Shown here in pieces: positions 1 to 5,822 of a stretch of DNA of 5,847 nt (position 1 is the first letter of the stretch; every line of letters begins with the position of its first letter). The stretch lies in assembly GCA_002341815.1 (NCBI GenBank), contig DDOT01000130.1:1-5847 (forward strand). Reading direction: 5' to 3'. The DNA is from Thiobacillus sp. UBA2487. Lineage in GTDB: Bacteria; Pseudomonadota; Gammaproteobacteria; Burkholderiales; Sulfuriferulaceae. The translations under genes and the position numbers were made by a program. The notes beneath the pieces were generated by a model, which saw only the letters and a program-made list of their open reading frames with translations, did no database searches and was not told the DNA's origin.

Positions 1-26
1 GACGATGGGGACATTGTGACTTAAAG

Positions 27-57
27 GATAGTAACGTAATATTTAGCGTTACTTATC
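27..57 (-). other. stem-loop in the leader of the leftward transcript
   Basis: GATA-GTAACG (27-36) pairs with CGTTAC (47-52) and TATC (54-57), with one bulged T at 53. The AT-rich loop can extend the stem by three A/T pairs. On the minus strand it lies between the predicted transcription start near 71 and a possible ATG at 14-12, so it would sit in the untranslated leader. It could also end transcripts from the small membrane protein gene, but no T tract follows on the minus strand, which argues against an ordinary intrinsic terminator. Confidence 0.4.
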
Positions 58-77
58 TCGTTCAACACAAGCTGCGC

Positions 78-106
78 ATTATAGCAGGGGTTTATGGTTT
101 TGAGAA
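78..106 (-). promoter_or_regulatory. sigma70-type extended -10 promoter reading leftward
   Basis: Read on the minus strand, a perfect TATAAT (83-78) is preceded by TGC, giving an extended -10. A TTCTCA -35-like box (106-101, 4 of 6 consensus bases) sits 17 bases upstream. Transcription would start near 71 and run off the left edge. The -35 lies inside the last codons of the small membrane protein gene and the -10 just past its stop codon. The only ATG in reach on this strand is at 14-12, with just 14 bases of possible coding sequence in the window, so the driven gene cannot be identified. The -10 is visible directly; activity is inferred. Confidence 0.6.
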
Positions 107-271
107 GAGGGTAATGACAAGTCCGGTAAAAAGGCCAAGAAAGGCAATCGGTACGAGATGCAACCATTCGTTGTCGGTTCCGTAGATAATCATTTCGCGG
201 AAGCCGAGTATCAGTCCAACGGCACAGGTTACGACGCTCAACCACGATAGGGCAACTCCGAATTTGTGCAT
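92..271 (-). CDS. small two-helix inner-membrane protein, hypothetical
   Basis: This is a 59-residue protein of unrecognised family. Two hydrophobic stretches, about residues 5-24 and 37-56, are joined by a short polar loop (about 25-36) containing the charged pair RE and the sequence GTDNEW. The expected product is a helical hairpin in the inner membrane. An upstream in-frame ATG at 319 would add 16 residues rich in K, R and P. The start at 271 is preferred because an A/G-rich AGAAAGA lies about 6 bases upstream and because a good promoter (323-350) would start the message at about 316, inside the longer version. It is divergent from mscL. The function is unknown, and this could be a lineage-specific small protein. 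Confidence 0.6.
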   Translation of the reverse strand: MHKFGVALSWLSVVTCAVGLILGFREMIIYGTDNEWLHLVPIAFLGLFTGLVITLFSKP

Positions 272-322
272 AATAATCTTTCTTTTTGGTAATTTTGCTG
301 GACAGTCGAGGACGTGCAAGCT

Positions 323-350
323 ATTTTACCAAAGGAAGAATGAGCGTCAA
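323..350 (-). promoter_or_regulatory. sigma70-type promoter of the small membrane protein gene
   Basis: On the minus strand, TTGACG (350-345) and TAAAAT (328-323) are separated by 16 bases. Each box matches 5 of 6 consensus bases. Transcription would begin near 316, giving an untranslated leader of about 45 bases before the ATG at 271. The boxes lie in the divergent gap shared with mscL, so regulation of the two genes could interact. No equally good plus-strand promoter for mscL was found in this gap. Confidence 0.6.
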
Positions 351-376
351 TTTTGCTGACATGTTGCTTGCGTAAT

Positions 377-383
377 AAAGGGG
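377..383 (+). promoter_or_regulatory. ribosome binding site of mscL
   Basis: AAAGGGG ends 5 bases before the ATG at 389. It fixes the mscL start there rather than at the in-frame ATG at 353, which would add 12 residues not found in the family. It also argues against the ATG at 398. Confidence 0.7.
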
Positions 384-388
384 ATAAA

Positions 389-805
389 ATGAGTTGGATG
401 AGTGAATTCAGGGAGTTCGCCGTTAAGGGTAACGTTATTGATTTGGCGGTAGGTGTGGTTATTGGCGGTGGATTTGGCAAAATCGTGGATTCTTTGGTTA
501 AAGACGTGGTCATGCCGGTTGTGGGTTGGCTGGTGGGCAATGTGGATTTTTCATCGCTTTATTTTACGTTGGGGACCCAACATTTTGACTCGTTAAAGCA
601 GGCAGAAGCAGCAGGCGCGCCAGTGGTGCGTTACGGATTGTTTGTTAATACGGTGGTTGATTTTTTTATTATCGCTTTTGTGATTTTTGCGGTGGTGAAG
701 GTCATCAATCGATTAAAACGACAACCCGAACCTGTCCCTGTTGTAGCGGTTACCCCAGAAGATATCTTGCTGTTGCGCGAAATTCGCGATTCGCTCAAGC
801 GTTAA
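389..805 (+). CDS. mscL: large-conductance mechanosensitive channel MscL
   Basis: MscL is a homopentameric inner-membrane channel that opens under membrane tension and releases solutes during hypo-osmotic shock. The 138-residue product matches the usual length of about 136. The N-terminal amphipathic helix ([10 protein letters not shown]) aligns with the E. coli start without gaps. The first transmembrane helix holds the gate-lining sequence [17 protein letters not shown] (residues 15-31), including Gly22 and Lys31 equivalents. A periplasmic loop (about 50-80) ends in [12 protein letters not shown], which leads into the second helix (about 83-107). A basic stretch (RLKR) and a C-terminal helix ([17 protein letters not shown]) of the cytoplasmic bundle follow. 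The start at 389 is supported by AAAGGGG. It is probably the first gene of an operon, with the MFS gene beginning 7 bases after its stop. Confidence 0.97.
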   Translation: MSWMSEFREFAVKGNVIDLAVGVVIGGGFGKIVDSLVKDVVMPVVGWLVGNVDFSSLYFTLGTQHFDSLKQAEAAGAPVVRYGLFVNTVVDFFIIAFVIFAVVKVINRLKRQPEPVPVVAVTPEDILLLREIRDSLKR

Positions 806-812
806 GATTGGC

Positions 813-2129
813 ATGTCTTCTGTTACTCGACAGATCTCGCAAGAACCCGTTTACGAACGTGGCATTCGGGTCAACTTGTCTCAGTTTCTGCAACACGGAT
901 TGCAGTTGTTTTTTATTGGGTTGGTTATTGGCATGGAACGCAATGTTTTGCCATTGATCAGCCACGAGTTTGGTGTGCCTAAGGGGTCTTTTCTGTTTTT
1001 GATGTCGTTTGTGGTGTCATTCGGCGTGGTTAAGGGTATTTTAAATTTTGTTGCGGGGCATTTATCCGAGCGAATCGGGCGTAAAAAGGTGTTGCTGCTG
1101 GGTTGGTTGGCGGCTTTGCCGATCCCCTTTCTGATTTATTTTGGTCAAAACTGGTATTGGGTGGTGGTGGCCAATATGTTTTTGGGGGTCAATCAAGGCT
1201 TGGCCTGGACTATGGCGGTGACCAGCAATGTGGATTTGTCCAAAGCCAGTCAACGCGGGTTTGCAACCGGTTTTAACGAGTTTGCAGGGTATGTGGCAGT
1301 TGGCTTGGGCGGTTTGTTTACCGGTTATGCTGCAGCTATGTTTGGTCCGCGCGCCGCGTTGTTTTGGTTTGCATTGTTAGTGATTCTGGTGGCTGGACTG
1401 GCGGGAACGTTTTTTTTACGCGATACCCTGCCATGGGCGCGCGCTGAACATCGGGAGATGCAGTCAGGTGAAATCATTGGGCATATGCCGCGTTATCCGG
1501 TTGGTTTGCCGGCGGAGTCGCGCGCACGGGATGTTTTTTTGTTTGTATCGTTTCGTCACGCAACCTTTGGCGCATTCTGTCAGGCTGGGGTTGTCAACAA
1601 AGTGGCAGATGCATTGTTGTGGGTGATGTTGCCGATATACCTGAATGAACATGGATTGGATGCGGTCCAAATTGGTTGGATAAGCGCAGTGTATGGTTTG
1701 GTATGGGGTATTTTTCAATTGTTTACCGGGGTGCTGTCTGACCATATTGGCCGCCGGAACATGATTGTGGGCGGGCAATGGGTGTTGGCGGCAGGCGTCC
1801 TTATGGTGCGTTTTTGCGATAGCATGGCCGGTTGGTTGGCGGTCGCTGTTTTAATGGGAATCGGAATGGCGTTGGTATATGCCAACCTGATTGCTGCCGT
1901 GGCAGATATTTCACGTCCGCGCTGGCGTAGCCTGGCGTTGGGTACCTACCGGTTTTGGCGCGATATTGGATATGCGCTGGGAGGAATTGTGCTGGGCTTG
2001 GTTGCACAATTAGGTAACCGTTTGGAGCCTGCGTTTTGGTTGACAGCGGGTTTGTTGTTTTTGTCGGGTTTGGTGGTTGCCTTGTTGGCAGACGAAACCC
2101 ATCCTCGTCTTAATCCGGCCTTGTTATGA
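813..2129 (+). CDS. major facilitator superfamily (MFS) transporter, substrate unknown
   Basis: This is a 438-residue secondary transporter expected to have 12 transmembrane helices in the inner membrane. The two halves are clear. MFS motif A in the loop after helix 2 reads GHLSERIGRKK (residues 82-92), and its C-half counterpart reads GVLSDHIGRRN (306-316). A long polar cytoplasmic loop (about 204-243) separates the halves. Other notable sequences are RGFATGFNEFAGY (148-160) and YRFWRDIGYALGG (379-391); charged residues within or beside helices suggest ion- or proton-coupled transport. The substrate cannot be told from the sequence. The N-terminus (about residues 1-22) is polar and cytoplasmic. 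The Shine-Dalgarno match before the ATG is weak, so translation may be coupled to mscL 7 bases upstream. The stop overlaps the next start (ATGA). The family assignment is firm; whether it is an efflux or uptake system is open. Confidence 0.92.
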   Translation: MSSVTRQISQEPVYERGIRVNLSQFLQHGLQLFFIGLVIGMERNVLPLISHEFGVPKGSFLFLMSFVVSFGVVKGILNFVAGHLSERIGRKKVLLLGWLAALPIPFLIYFGQNWYWVVVANMFLGVNQGLAWTMAVTSNVDLSKASQRGFATGFNEFAGYVAVGLGGLFTGYAAAMFGPRAALFWFALLVILVAGLAGTFFLRDTLPWARAEHREMQSGEIIGHMPRYPVGLPAESRARDVFLFVSFRHATFGAFCQAGVVNKVADALLWVMLPIYLNEHGLDAVQIGWISAVYGLVWGIFQLFTGVLSDHIGRRNMIVGGQWVLAAGVLMVRFCDSMAGWLAVAVLMGIGMALVYANLIAAVADISRPRWRSLALGTYRFWRDIGYALGGIVLGLVAQLGNRLEPAFWLTAGLLFLSGLVVALLADETHPRLNPALL

Positions 2130-3694
2130 TAATGACAACTTCTCCTGATTCGACGTTGGTATCGAATCAAACCGGGTCTGTTGCGGATAACGGCGTGGTC
2201 GTTTCCGGTTCATTAATGGATGCGTTGCGGCAAAATCCTGTTTTGCCGGCTCTCGGACAATCGGTCATGCAAGTGTTGCGTATTGCGTCTGATGATGACC
2301 ATGCGGTGCAGGATTTAGCCCGTTTTGTGATGTCAGATGTGGCGTTAACGCAAAAAATTTTGACATTGGCCAATTCTGCGAATTACCGTACCTTATCGCG
2401 TTCACCTATTACCTCTGTCTCGCGAGCCATTTACCTGATTGGTTTTGATGCGGTAAAAACCCTGGCGCTGGCCACGCTGATCGTGGATGGTTTGGCGGGC
2501 GTTTCCGCAGGTTTGGCGCGTCGTGAATTGTTGGTGTCGGTAACCGCCAGTTTGGCGGCGCAAGAATTGGTACGGCGTAAGCGGCGAACTGATACAGAGT
2601 CGTTGCCCGTTGTTGCATTATTTATGAATTTGGGGCGATTGTTGGTGGCCGTGCATGATGCAAAAGCCTACCAACAGATTGACACGCTAGCCCAAAAAAT
2701 CGGGGAGGCTGAGGCAGTCAGACTGGTGCTGGGTTGCAGTTTGACTGTTATTACCGTATCGGTGCTAAAAAATTGGCAAATTCCCAATGTTATCGTAGCA
2801 GCCATGTTGCCCCCAAGCCCTGCCATGCTGCGTGCGCCGCAAAATGAACAAGAATGGTTGCAGGTGGGTGGGCAGTTTTGTGCTGAAATATCCAACCTGA
2901 TACTGGAGGGAAATCTTGACGATCCTTCAACATCAGCCAGACAATTGTTGCAGCGTTATGGAGATGGTCTGCAGCTGGATCTGGGCACTATCAGCGATAT
3001 GTTGTCGATGGTGCAGCGCGAGACGCGATTTCTGATGCAAGTCACGTCGGCACCCAAACCATTGGTACCATCGATTGAAGATGATATGGCAGGGTTGACG
3101 GATTGTGTGTTGACTGTTGATGTTGAACCGGATGCCCAAGAAACGCAATATTTTCCCAGTGGCAAGCCATATCAGGCACAGGGTTTGCTTCTTGAGGGAT
3201 TGGAAGAGTTTACGGAGGCTGTGTCGTTGGGTACAAGTAATGCAACTGATTTGATGCGCTTGGCCTTGTCAGTGTTGCAGCGCGCATTGGGTTTGCGGTT
3301 TGTTGTGTTGTGCTTGGGTGGCGCCGGGGGCCAATATCAGCCACTTGTTGCCTTGAATGACGTGGGTGGTGCGCGTAAGTCATTGTTTGTTTGGTCGCAG
3401 GTAATGGCTGATGATTTGTTTCATTTGGCGTTGTCGCATCAAGTGGATATGGCTATTGCTGACGCTGGTTTGGACAACGTGATCAAGCGCTTGCCGGGGT
3501 ATTATCGGTCGATGGTCGGTGATGCAAAAAGTTTTTTGTTATTGCCGCTGATTCAGGGTAAGCGTTCTGTGGGTTTGATCTATGGAGATCGCCGTCTGCC
3601 GGCACCAGAAGGTGTTACTCGTGAGGAAGTGTTGCTTATCCGGGCAATCAAATCGCAAATGATGGCAGTTTTGGGGACGCAGGCACAACACTGA
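2126..3694 (+). CDS. HDOD domain protein with C-terminal GAF-like domain, signalling
   Basis: This 522-residue cytoplasmic protein has an HDOD domain at about residues 34-230, with PALGQSVMQVLRIASDDD, DLARFVMSDVALTQKILTLAN (63-83) and SVSRAIYLIGFDAVKTLAL (98-115) typical of the family. HDOD domains are HD-fold modules without established hydrolase activity, found in regulators of chemotaxis, motility and cyclic-di-GMP circuits. Where HD hydrolases have the His-Asp pair, this protein reads ALFMNLGRL (164-172), so metal-dependent phosphohydrolase activity is unlikely. A poorly conserved linker (about 235-370) leads to a GAF-like sensory domain (about 372-515) with LLLPLIQGKRSVGLIYGDRR (471-490), a common GAF end strand pattern. 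The start overlaps the transporter stop, and a second ATG lies two codons on. No strong Shine-Dalgarno is present, consistent with translational coupling. Partner and ligand are unknown. Confidence 0.88.
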   Translation: MIMTTSPDSTLVSNQTGSVADNGVVVSGSLMDALRQNPVLPALGQSVMQVLRIASDDDHAVQDLARFVMSDVALTQKILTLANSANYRTLSRSPITSVSRAIYLIGFDAVKTLALATLIVDGLAGVSAGLARRELLVSVTASLAAQELVRRKRRTDTESLPVVALFMNLGRLLVAVHDAKAYQQIDTLAQKIGEAEAVRLVLGCSLTVITVSVLKNWQIPNVIVAAMLPPSPAMLRAPQNEQEWLQVGGQFCAEISNLILEGNLDDPSTSARQLLQRYGDGLQLDLGTISDMLSMVQRETRFLMQVTSAPKPLVPSIEDDMAGLTDCVLTVDVEPDAQETQYFPSGKPYQAQGLLLEGLEEFTEAVSLGTSNATDLMRLALSVLQRALGLRFVVLCLGGAGGQYQPLVALNDVGGARKSLFVWSQVMADDLFHLALSHQVDMAIADAGLDNVIKRLPGYYRSMVGDAKSFLLLPLIQGKRSVGLIYGDRRLPAPEGVTREEVLLIRAIKSQMMAVLGTQAQH

Positions 3695-3706
3695 GTAAAT
3701 AGGGGC

Positions 3707-3750
3707 GCAATGATTAACTCCCCCACGACCGTGTGTGAATTAATCAGTGC
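3707..3750. repeat. inverted repeat just after the HDOD gene
   Basis: Arms 3707-3717 (GCAATGATTAA) and 3740-3750 (TTAATCAGTGC) pair at 10 of 11 positions around a 22-base centre. The centre holds a smaller palindrome, CACG-AC-CGTG (3724-3733). It begins 13 bases past the HDOD stop codon. It could end the operon transcript, mark the edge of an inserted element, or bind a protein. The absence of a T tract makes a standard terminator unlikely. Confidence 0.45.
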
Positions 3751-3760
3751 TTGCTTAGAT

Positions 3761-3881
3761 CACCGGTTTTTAAGCCGGTGGATGGTTCGTGAGGAATGGG
3801 ATACACCCAACCTGACCGCACATTTAAAATGTCGCCGTTCAGGGCGAGGTTCAACGCTTCTTCCGGCCTGAAGGCCGGTGG
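3761..3881. repeat. hairpin cluster, possible mobile-element end or structured RNA
   Basis: Three stem-loops follow in order. The first has arms CACCGG (3761-3766) and CCGGTG (3775-3780) around TTTTTAAG. The second has CCTGA (3811-3815) pairing with TCAGG (3839-3843), enclosing ACATTT-A-AAATGT (3820-3832). The third has CCGGCC (3863-3868) and GGCCGG (3873-3878) around TGAA. The outer hairpins end in the same CCGGTGG (3775-3781 and 3875-3881), exactly 100 bases apart and in the same orientation. This arrangement recalls REP-type or MITE elements, or the hairpin end of an IS200/IS605-type element, possibly with a relic of its 3' RNA region. No transposase is present, so the origin is inferred. 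Confidence 0.4.
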
Positions 3882-3936
3882 TTCAAACCAGCAAGGAAAC
3901 GGGATGAAATAGATCAGATCATGTTGATTATTTTCG

Positions 3937-3952
3937 CCAAGCGTTGGCTTGG
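3937..3952. repeat. short perfect hairpin
   Basis: CCAAGC (3937-3942) and GCTTGG (3947-3952) pair perfectly around GTTG. An overlapping alternative pairs GCCAA (3936-3940) with TTGGC (3944-3948). It lies 14 bases before the TTGACA promoter box, so it could be an upstream binding site or a weak stop for transcripts arriving from the left. Confidence 0.35.
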
Positions 3953-3966
3953 TCAGATTTTCATAA

Positions 3967-3995
3967 TTGACATTTTGATAACCCGATCTTTTCAT
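3967..3995 (+). promoter_or_regulatory. candidate sigma70 promoter of the diguanylate cyclase gene
   Basis: A perfect -35 box TTGACA (3967-3972) is followed after 17 bases by TTTCAT (3990-3995), which matches 4 of 6 -10 bases. Transcription would start near 4002, about 20 bases before the first possible start codon. The -10 lies within the left arm of the inverted repeat at 3982-4036, so a protein bound there would block RNA polymerase. Confidence 0.45.
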
Positions 3996-4036
3996 GACGT
4001 TGCGCGATGACCATGCAGGTTCATGAAGAGATCGGG
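3982..4036. repeat. 16-base inverted repeat spanning the cyclase start region
   Basis: CCCGATCTTTTCATGA (3982-3997) is the reverse complement of TCATGAAGAGATCGGG (4021-4036) at 15 of 16 positions, around a 23-base centre. The right arm contains the first ATG of the cyclase (4023). The left arm contains a mirror-image ATG on the minus strand, so both strands would encode MKRSG from their ATG. It is either an operator-like site over the promoter and start, or the footprint of an inverted duplication. Confidence 0.6.
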
Positions 4037-5822
4037 ATGGCGTTATGGCGAAAAAATCGGGGATCATTGCGAAATGGAATTGGTGGTGATGGGCAACAAC
4101 GCAACCTGTAAATTATGTGCAAACGTATTAGACGTGGAAGGTGCGCCTCCCGTGGTGGTGCACGACATCAATGCCGACGATGTGGTTGTCTATGGCAATG
4201 TGGCGGCTTGCCGGCATTTTGGTGTCGATTTGGCAGGCTTGCTGGCTTTGCATCTCAAAGACTTTGATCCCATCATGGATCCGGTGCGGATGGCGAGCTT
4301 GCGTGGTTTGGTTCAAACGCATGGATTCTGCCGGTTTGAAACCTTGCACCGGCGTGGACCGGGAAAGTTGGTGCCGGTTGACGTGCTGATGGCAGCGATG
4401 ACATCGCAAGGCAAAAATTTATTGGTCAGTTATATTTTTGATATCACTGAGCGTAAGGTTGCAGAAGAGCGTTTGCAGCATTACCAGCTTGAAGCGGCTT
4501 TGCACGAGCAGGATCGTCGTTATCAGGAGTTGTTTGCCAGTTTTGAGGACAGTATTTTATTTATTGAAGTCGGGCAAGACTGGCGTTACACGTTAGGATC
4601 GTTTAATCCTTTGGCACAGCATCTGTTTGGCAGTGCCGGCATTGCCTTGGTTTCGGGGGATACCCTGGATGTTTTGCCGTCGCAAATCGTTGGCGTGGTA
4701 AGCACTGCCGAACGATCCTTGTTAGTGGCCGGCATCGCGTTACATCAAGAATTGATGTGTGTATTGAATGGGTTGGCGCGTCATTTCGCAACATCATTGA
4801 TCCCCATGTTGACGGAAGAGGGCGCGGTGTACCGATTGGCATTGGTATTGCGCGATATCACAACCAGCAAGACACTGGCAGAATCCTTGGCAGCCAGTGA
4901 GCGCGCATATCGCGAACTGGTAGAAAATTCGCCGGATACCATCGCGCGATACAATCGCGATTGCCAACGGACATATGTTAATGCCGCATTTGCAAATCGT
5001 GTCTCAGGGGGATATGCCGCACTGCTGGGTACTAAACCCACTGATTCACCGGGCGGTGAAAGTGCCGTGTTGTTTGAGCATAAGATCCGTGCGGTCTTTG
5101 CCACTGGCGTTAATTTGGAATATGAGTTTATTTGGCCCGACCGGGATGGCAAGGCAAGTTGCAGTTTGGTTCGCTTAGCCGCAGAGCGTGATGCGGGGGG
5201 TGAAATCGTCAGCGTGTTGAGCGTGGGGCGCGACATTACCGAGCTGACGACTTATCGGCAACGCATACACCATATGGCTTATTATGACCAACTGACCGAT
5301 TTGCCAAATCGGGTATTGTTTAGCGAGCGTTTGCAGCATTTGTTGCAAGATGCGGAGCACTATAACCGGATTTTTGCAGTGATGATGATCGATGTCGATC
5401 GTTTCAAGTTTATTAACGACACCATGGGACATCCGGCGGGGGATATCATGCTGCGCGAGGTGGCGCTTCGATTGCGCGATGCGGTGCGGCGTGACGATGT
5501 GGTTGCCAGATTGGGGGGGGATGAGTTTGCCGTATTGCTGCCGGGGATTGCCAACCATTCTGACCCGGAACAAGTTGCAGCAAAACTGCTGGATGCATTG
5601 CGACGGCCTGTGCTGATTGATGGTAAAGAAATTGTAGCATCGCTCAGCATCGGCATCGCCCTGTTTCCGCTGGATAGTCGACAGGCAGATGATTTGTTGA
5701 AGTATGCAGATACGGCAATGTACCTGGCCAAGCGGAGTGGTCGAAATAATTTCAAGTTTTATTTGCCTGGTTTGACAGACAATGTGATTGCTGAAATGCA
5801 GCAACAGTCCGAATTGCGATAA
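4023..5822 (+). CDS. PAS-PAS-PAS-GGDEF diguanylate cyclase
   Basis: It makes cyclic-di-GMP from two GTP, in a cytoplasmic protein of up to 599 residues without membrane segments. Three PAS-like sensory regions (about 40-148, 165-285 and 292-410) each end in a DIT motif (DITERK, DITTSK, DITELT). The GGDEF domain (about 413-580) opens with YYDQLTDLPNR (420-430). It carries DVDRFKFIND (457-466) and GHPAGD (469-474) for metal and substrate, the active-site loop GGDEF (498-502), and the inhibitory RxxD site RRDD (489-492) five residues before it, so product inhibition is expected. An early CKLC pair (Cys29, Cys32) could bind metal or sense redox state. The start is uncertain. ATG 4023 lies in the inverted repeat with poor ribosome-site spacing; ATG 4074 follows GGGGA by 10 bases, and 4089 is also possible. 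No EAL domain follows, although the tail resembles the linker to one. Confidence 0.93.
   Translation: MKRSGWRYGEKIGDHCEMELVVMGNNATCKLCANVLDVEGAPPVVVHDINADDVVVYGNVAACRHFGVDLAGLLALHLKDFDPIMDPVRMASLRGLVQTHGFCRFETLHRRGPGKLVPVDVLMAAMTSQGKNLLVSYIFDITERKVAEERLQHYQLEAALHEQDRRYQELFASFEDSILFIEVGQDWRYTLGSFNPLAQHLFGSAGIALVSGDTLDVLPSQIVGVVSTAERSLLVAGIALHQELMCVLNGLARHFATSLIPMLTEEGAVYRLALVLRDITTSKTLAESLAASERAYRELVENSPDTIARYNRDCQRTYVNAAFANRVSGGYAALLGTKPTDSPGGESAVLFEHKIRAVFATGVNLEYEFIWPDRDGKASCSLVRLAAERDAGGEIVSVLSVGRDITELTTYRQRIHHMAYYDQLTDLPNRVLFSERLQHLLQDAEHYNRIFAVMMIDVDRFKFINDTMGHPAGDIMLREVALRLRDAVRRDDVVARLGGDEFAVLLPGIANHSDPEQVAAKLLDALRRPVLIDGKEIVASLSIGIALFPLDSRQADDLLKYADTAMYLAKRSGRNNFKFYLPGLTDNVIAEMQQQSELR

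Larger units (their letters stand above)
3695..4022. other. intergenic region rich in inverted repeats, no convincing gene
   Basis: These 328 bases separate the HDOD gene from the cyclase gene. No open frame with a recognisable product was seen on either strand. The stretch instead holds at least six inverted repeats: 3707-3750, 3761-3780, 3811-3843, 3863-3878, 3937-3952 and the left arm of 3982-4036. It also holds a plus-strand promoter candidate at 3967-3995. There is no clear intrinsic terminator with a T tract after the HDOD gene. Confidence 0.75.

Noticed and set aside
353..388. Longer mscL start at 353
   Set aside because: It would add 12 residues absent from the family and place the AAAGGGG ribosome site inside the coding region.
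3761..3881. Two-repeat CRISPR-like unit
   Set aside because: The repeats share only 7 bases at their edge, the hairpins differ inside, and there are no further repeats or cas genes.
3744..4067. Minus-strand open frame of 107 codons across the intergenic island
   Set aside because: It runs through all the hairpins, shows no recognisable domain, and has no clear ribosome site. Its MKRSG segment is a by-product of the inverted repeat shared with the cyclase start. A degenerate transposon-encoded tail remains possible but unsupported.
4781..5236. Minus-strand open frame of 151 codons opposite the third PAS domain
   Set aside because: It lies entirely within the cyclase coding region and its low-complexity S/T/A-rich translation is typical of an antisense shadow.
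5175..5804. Minus-strand open frame of 209 codons opposite the GGDEF domain
   Set aside because: It is a shadow of the well-supported cyclase gene, and its translation is rich in H, Q and C without any family pattern.
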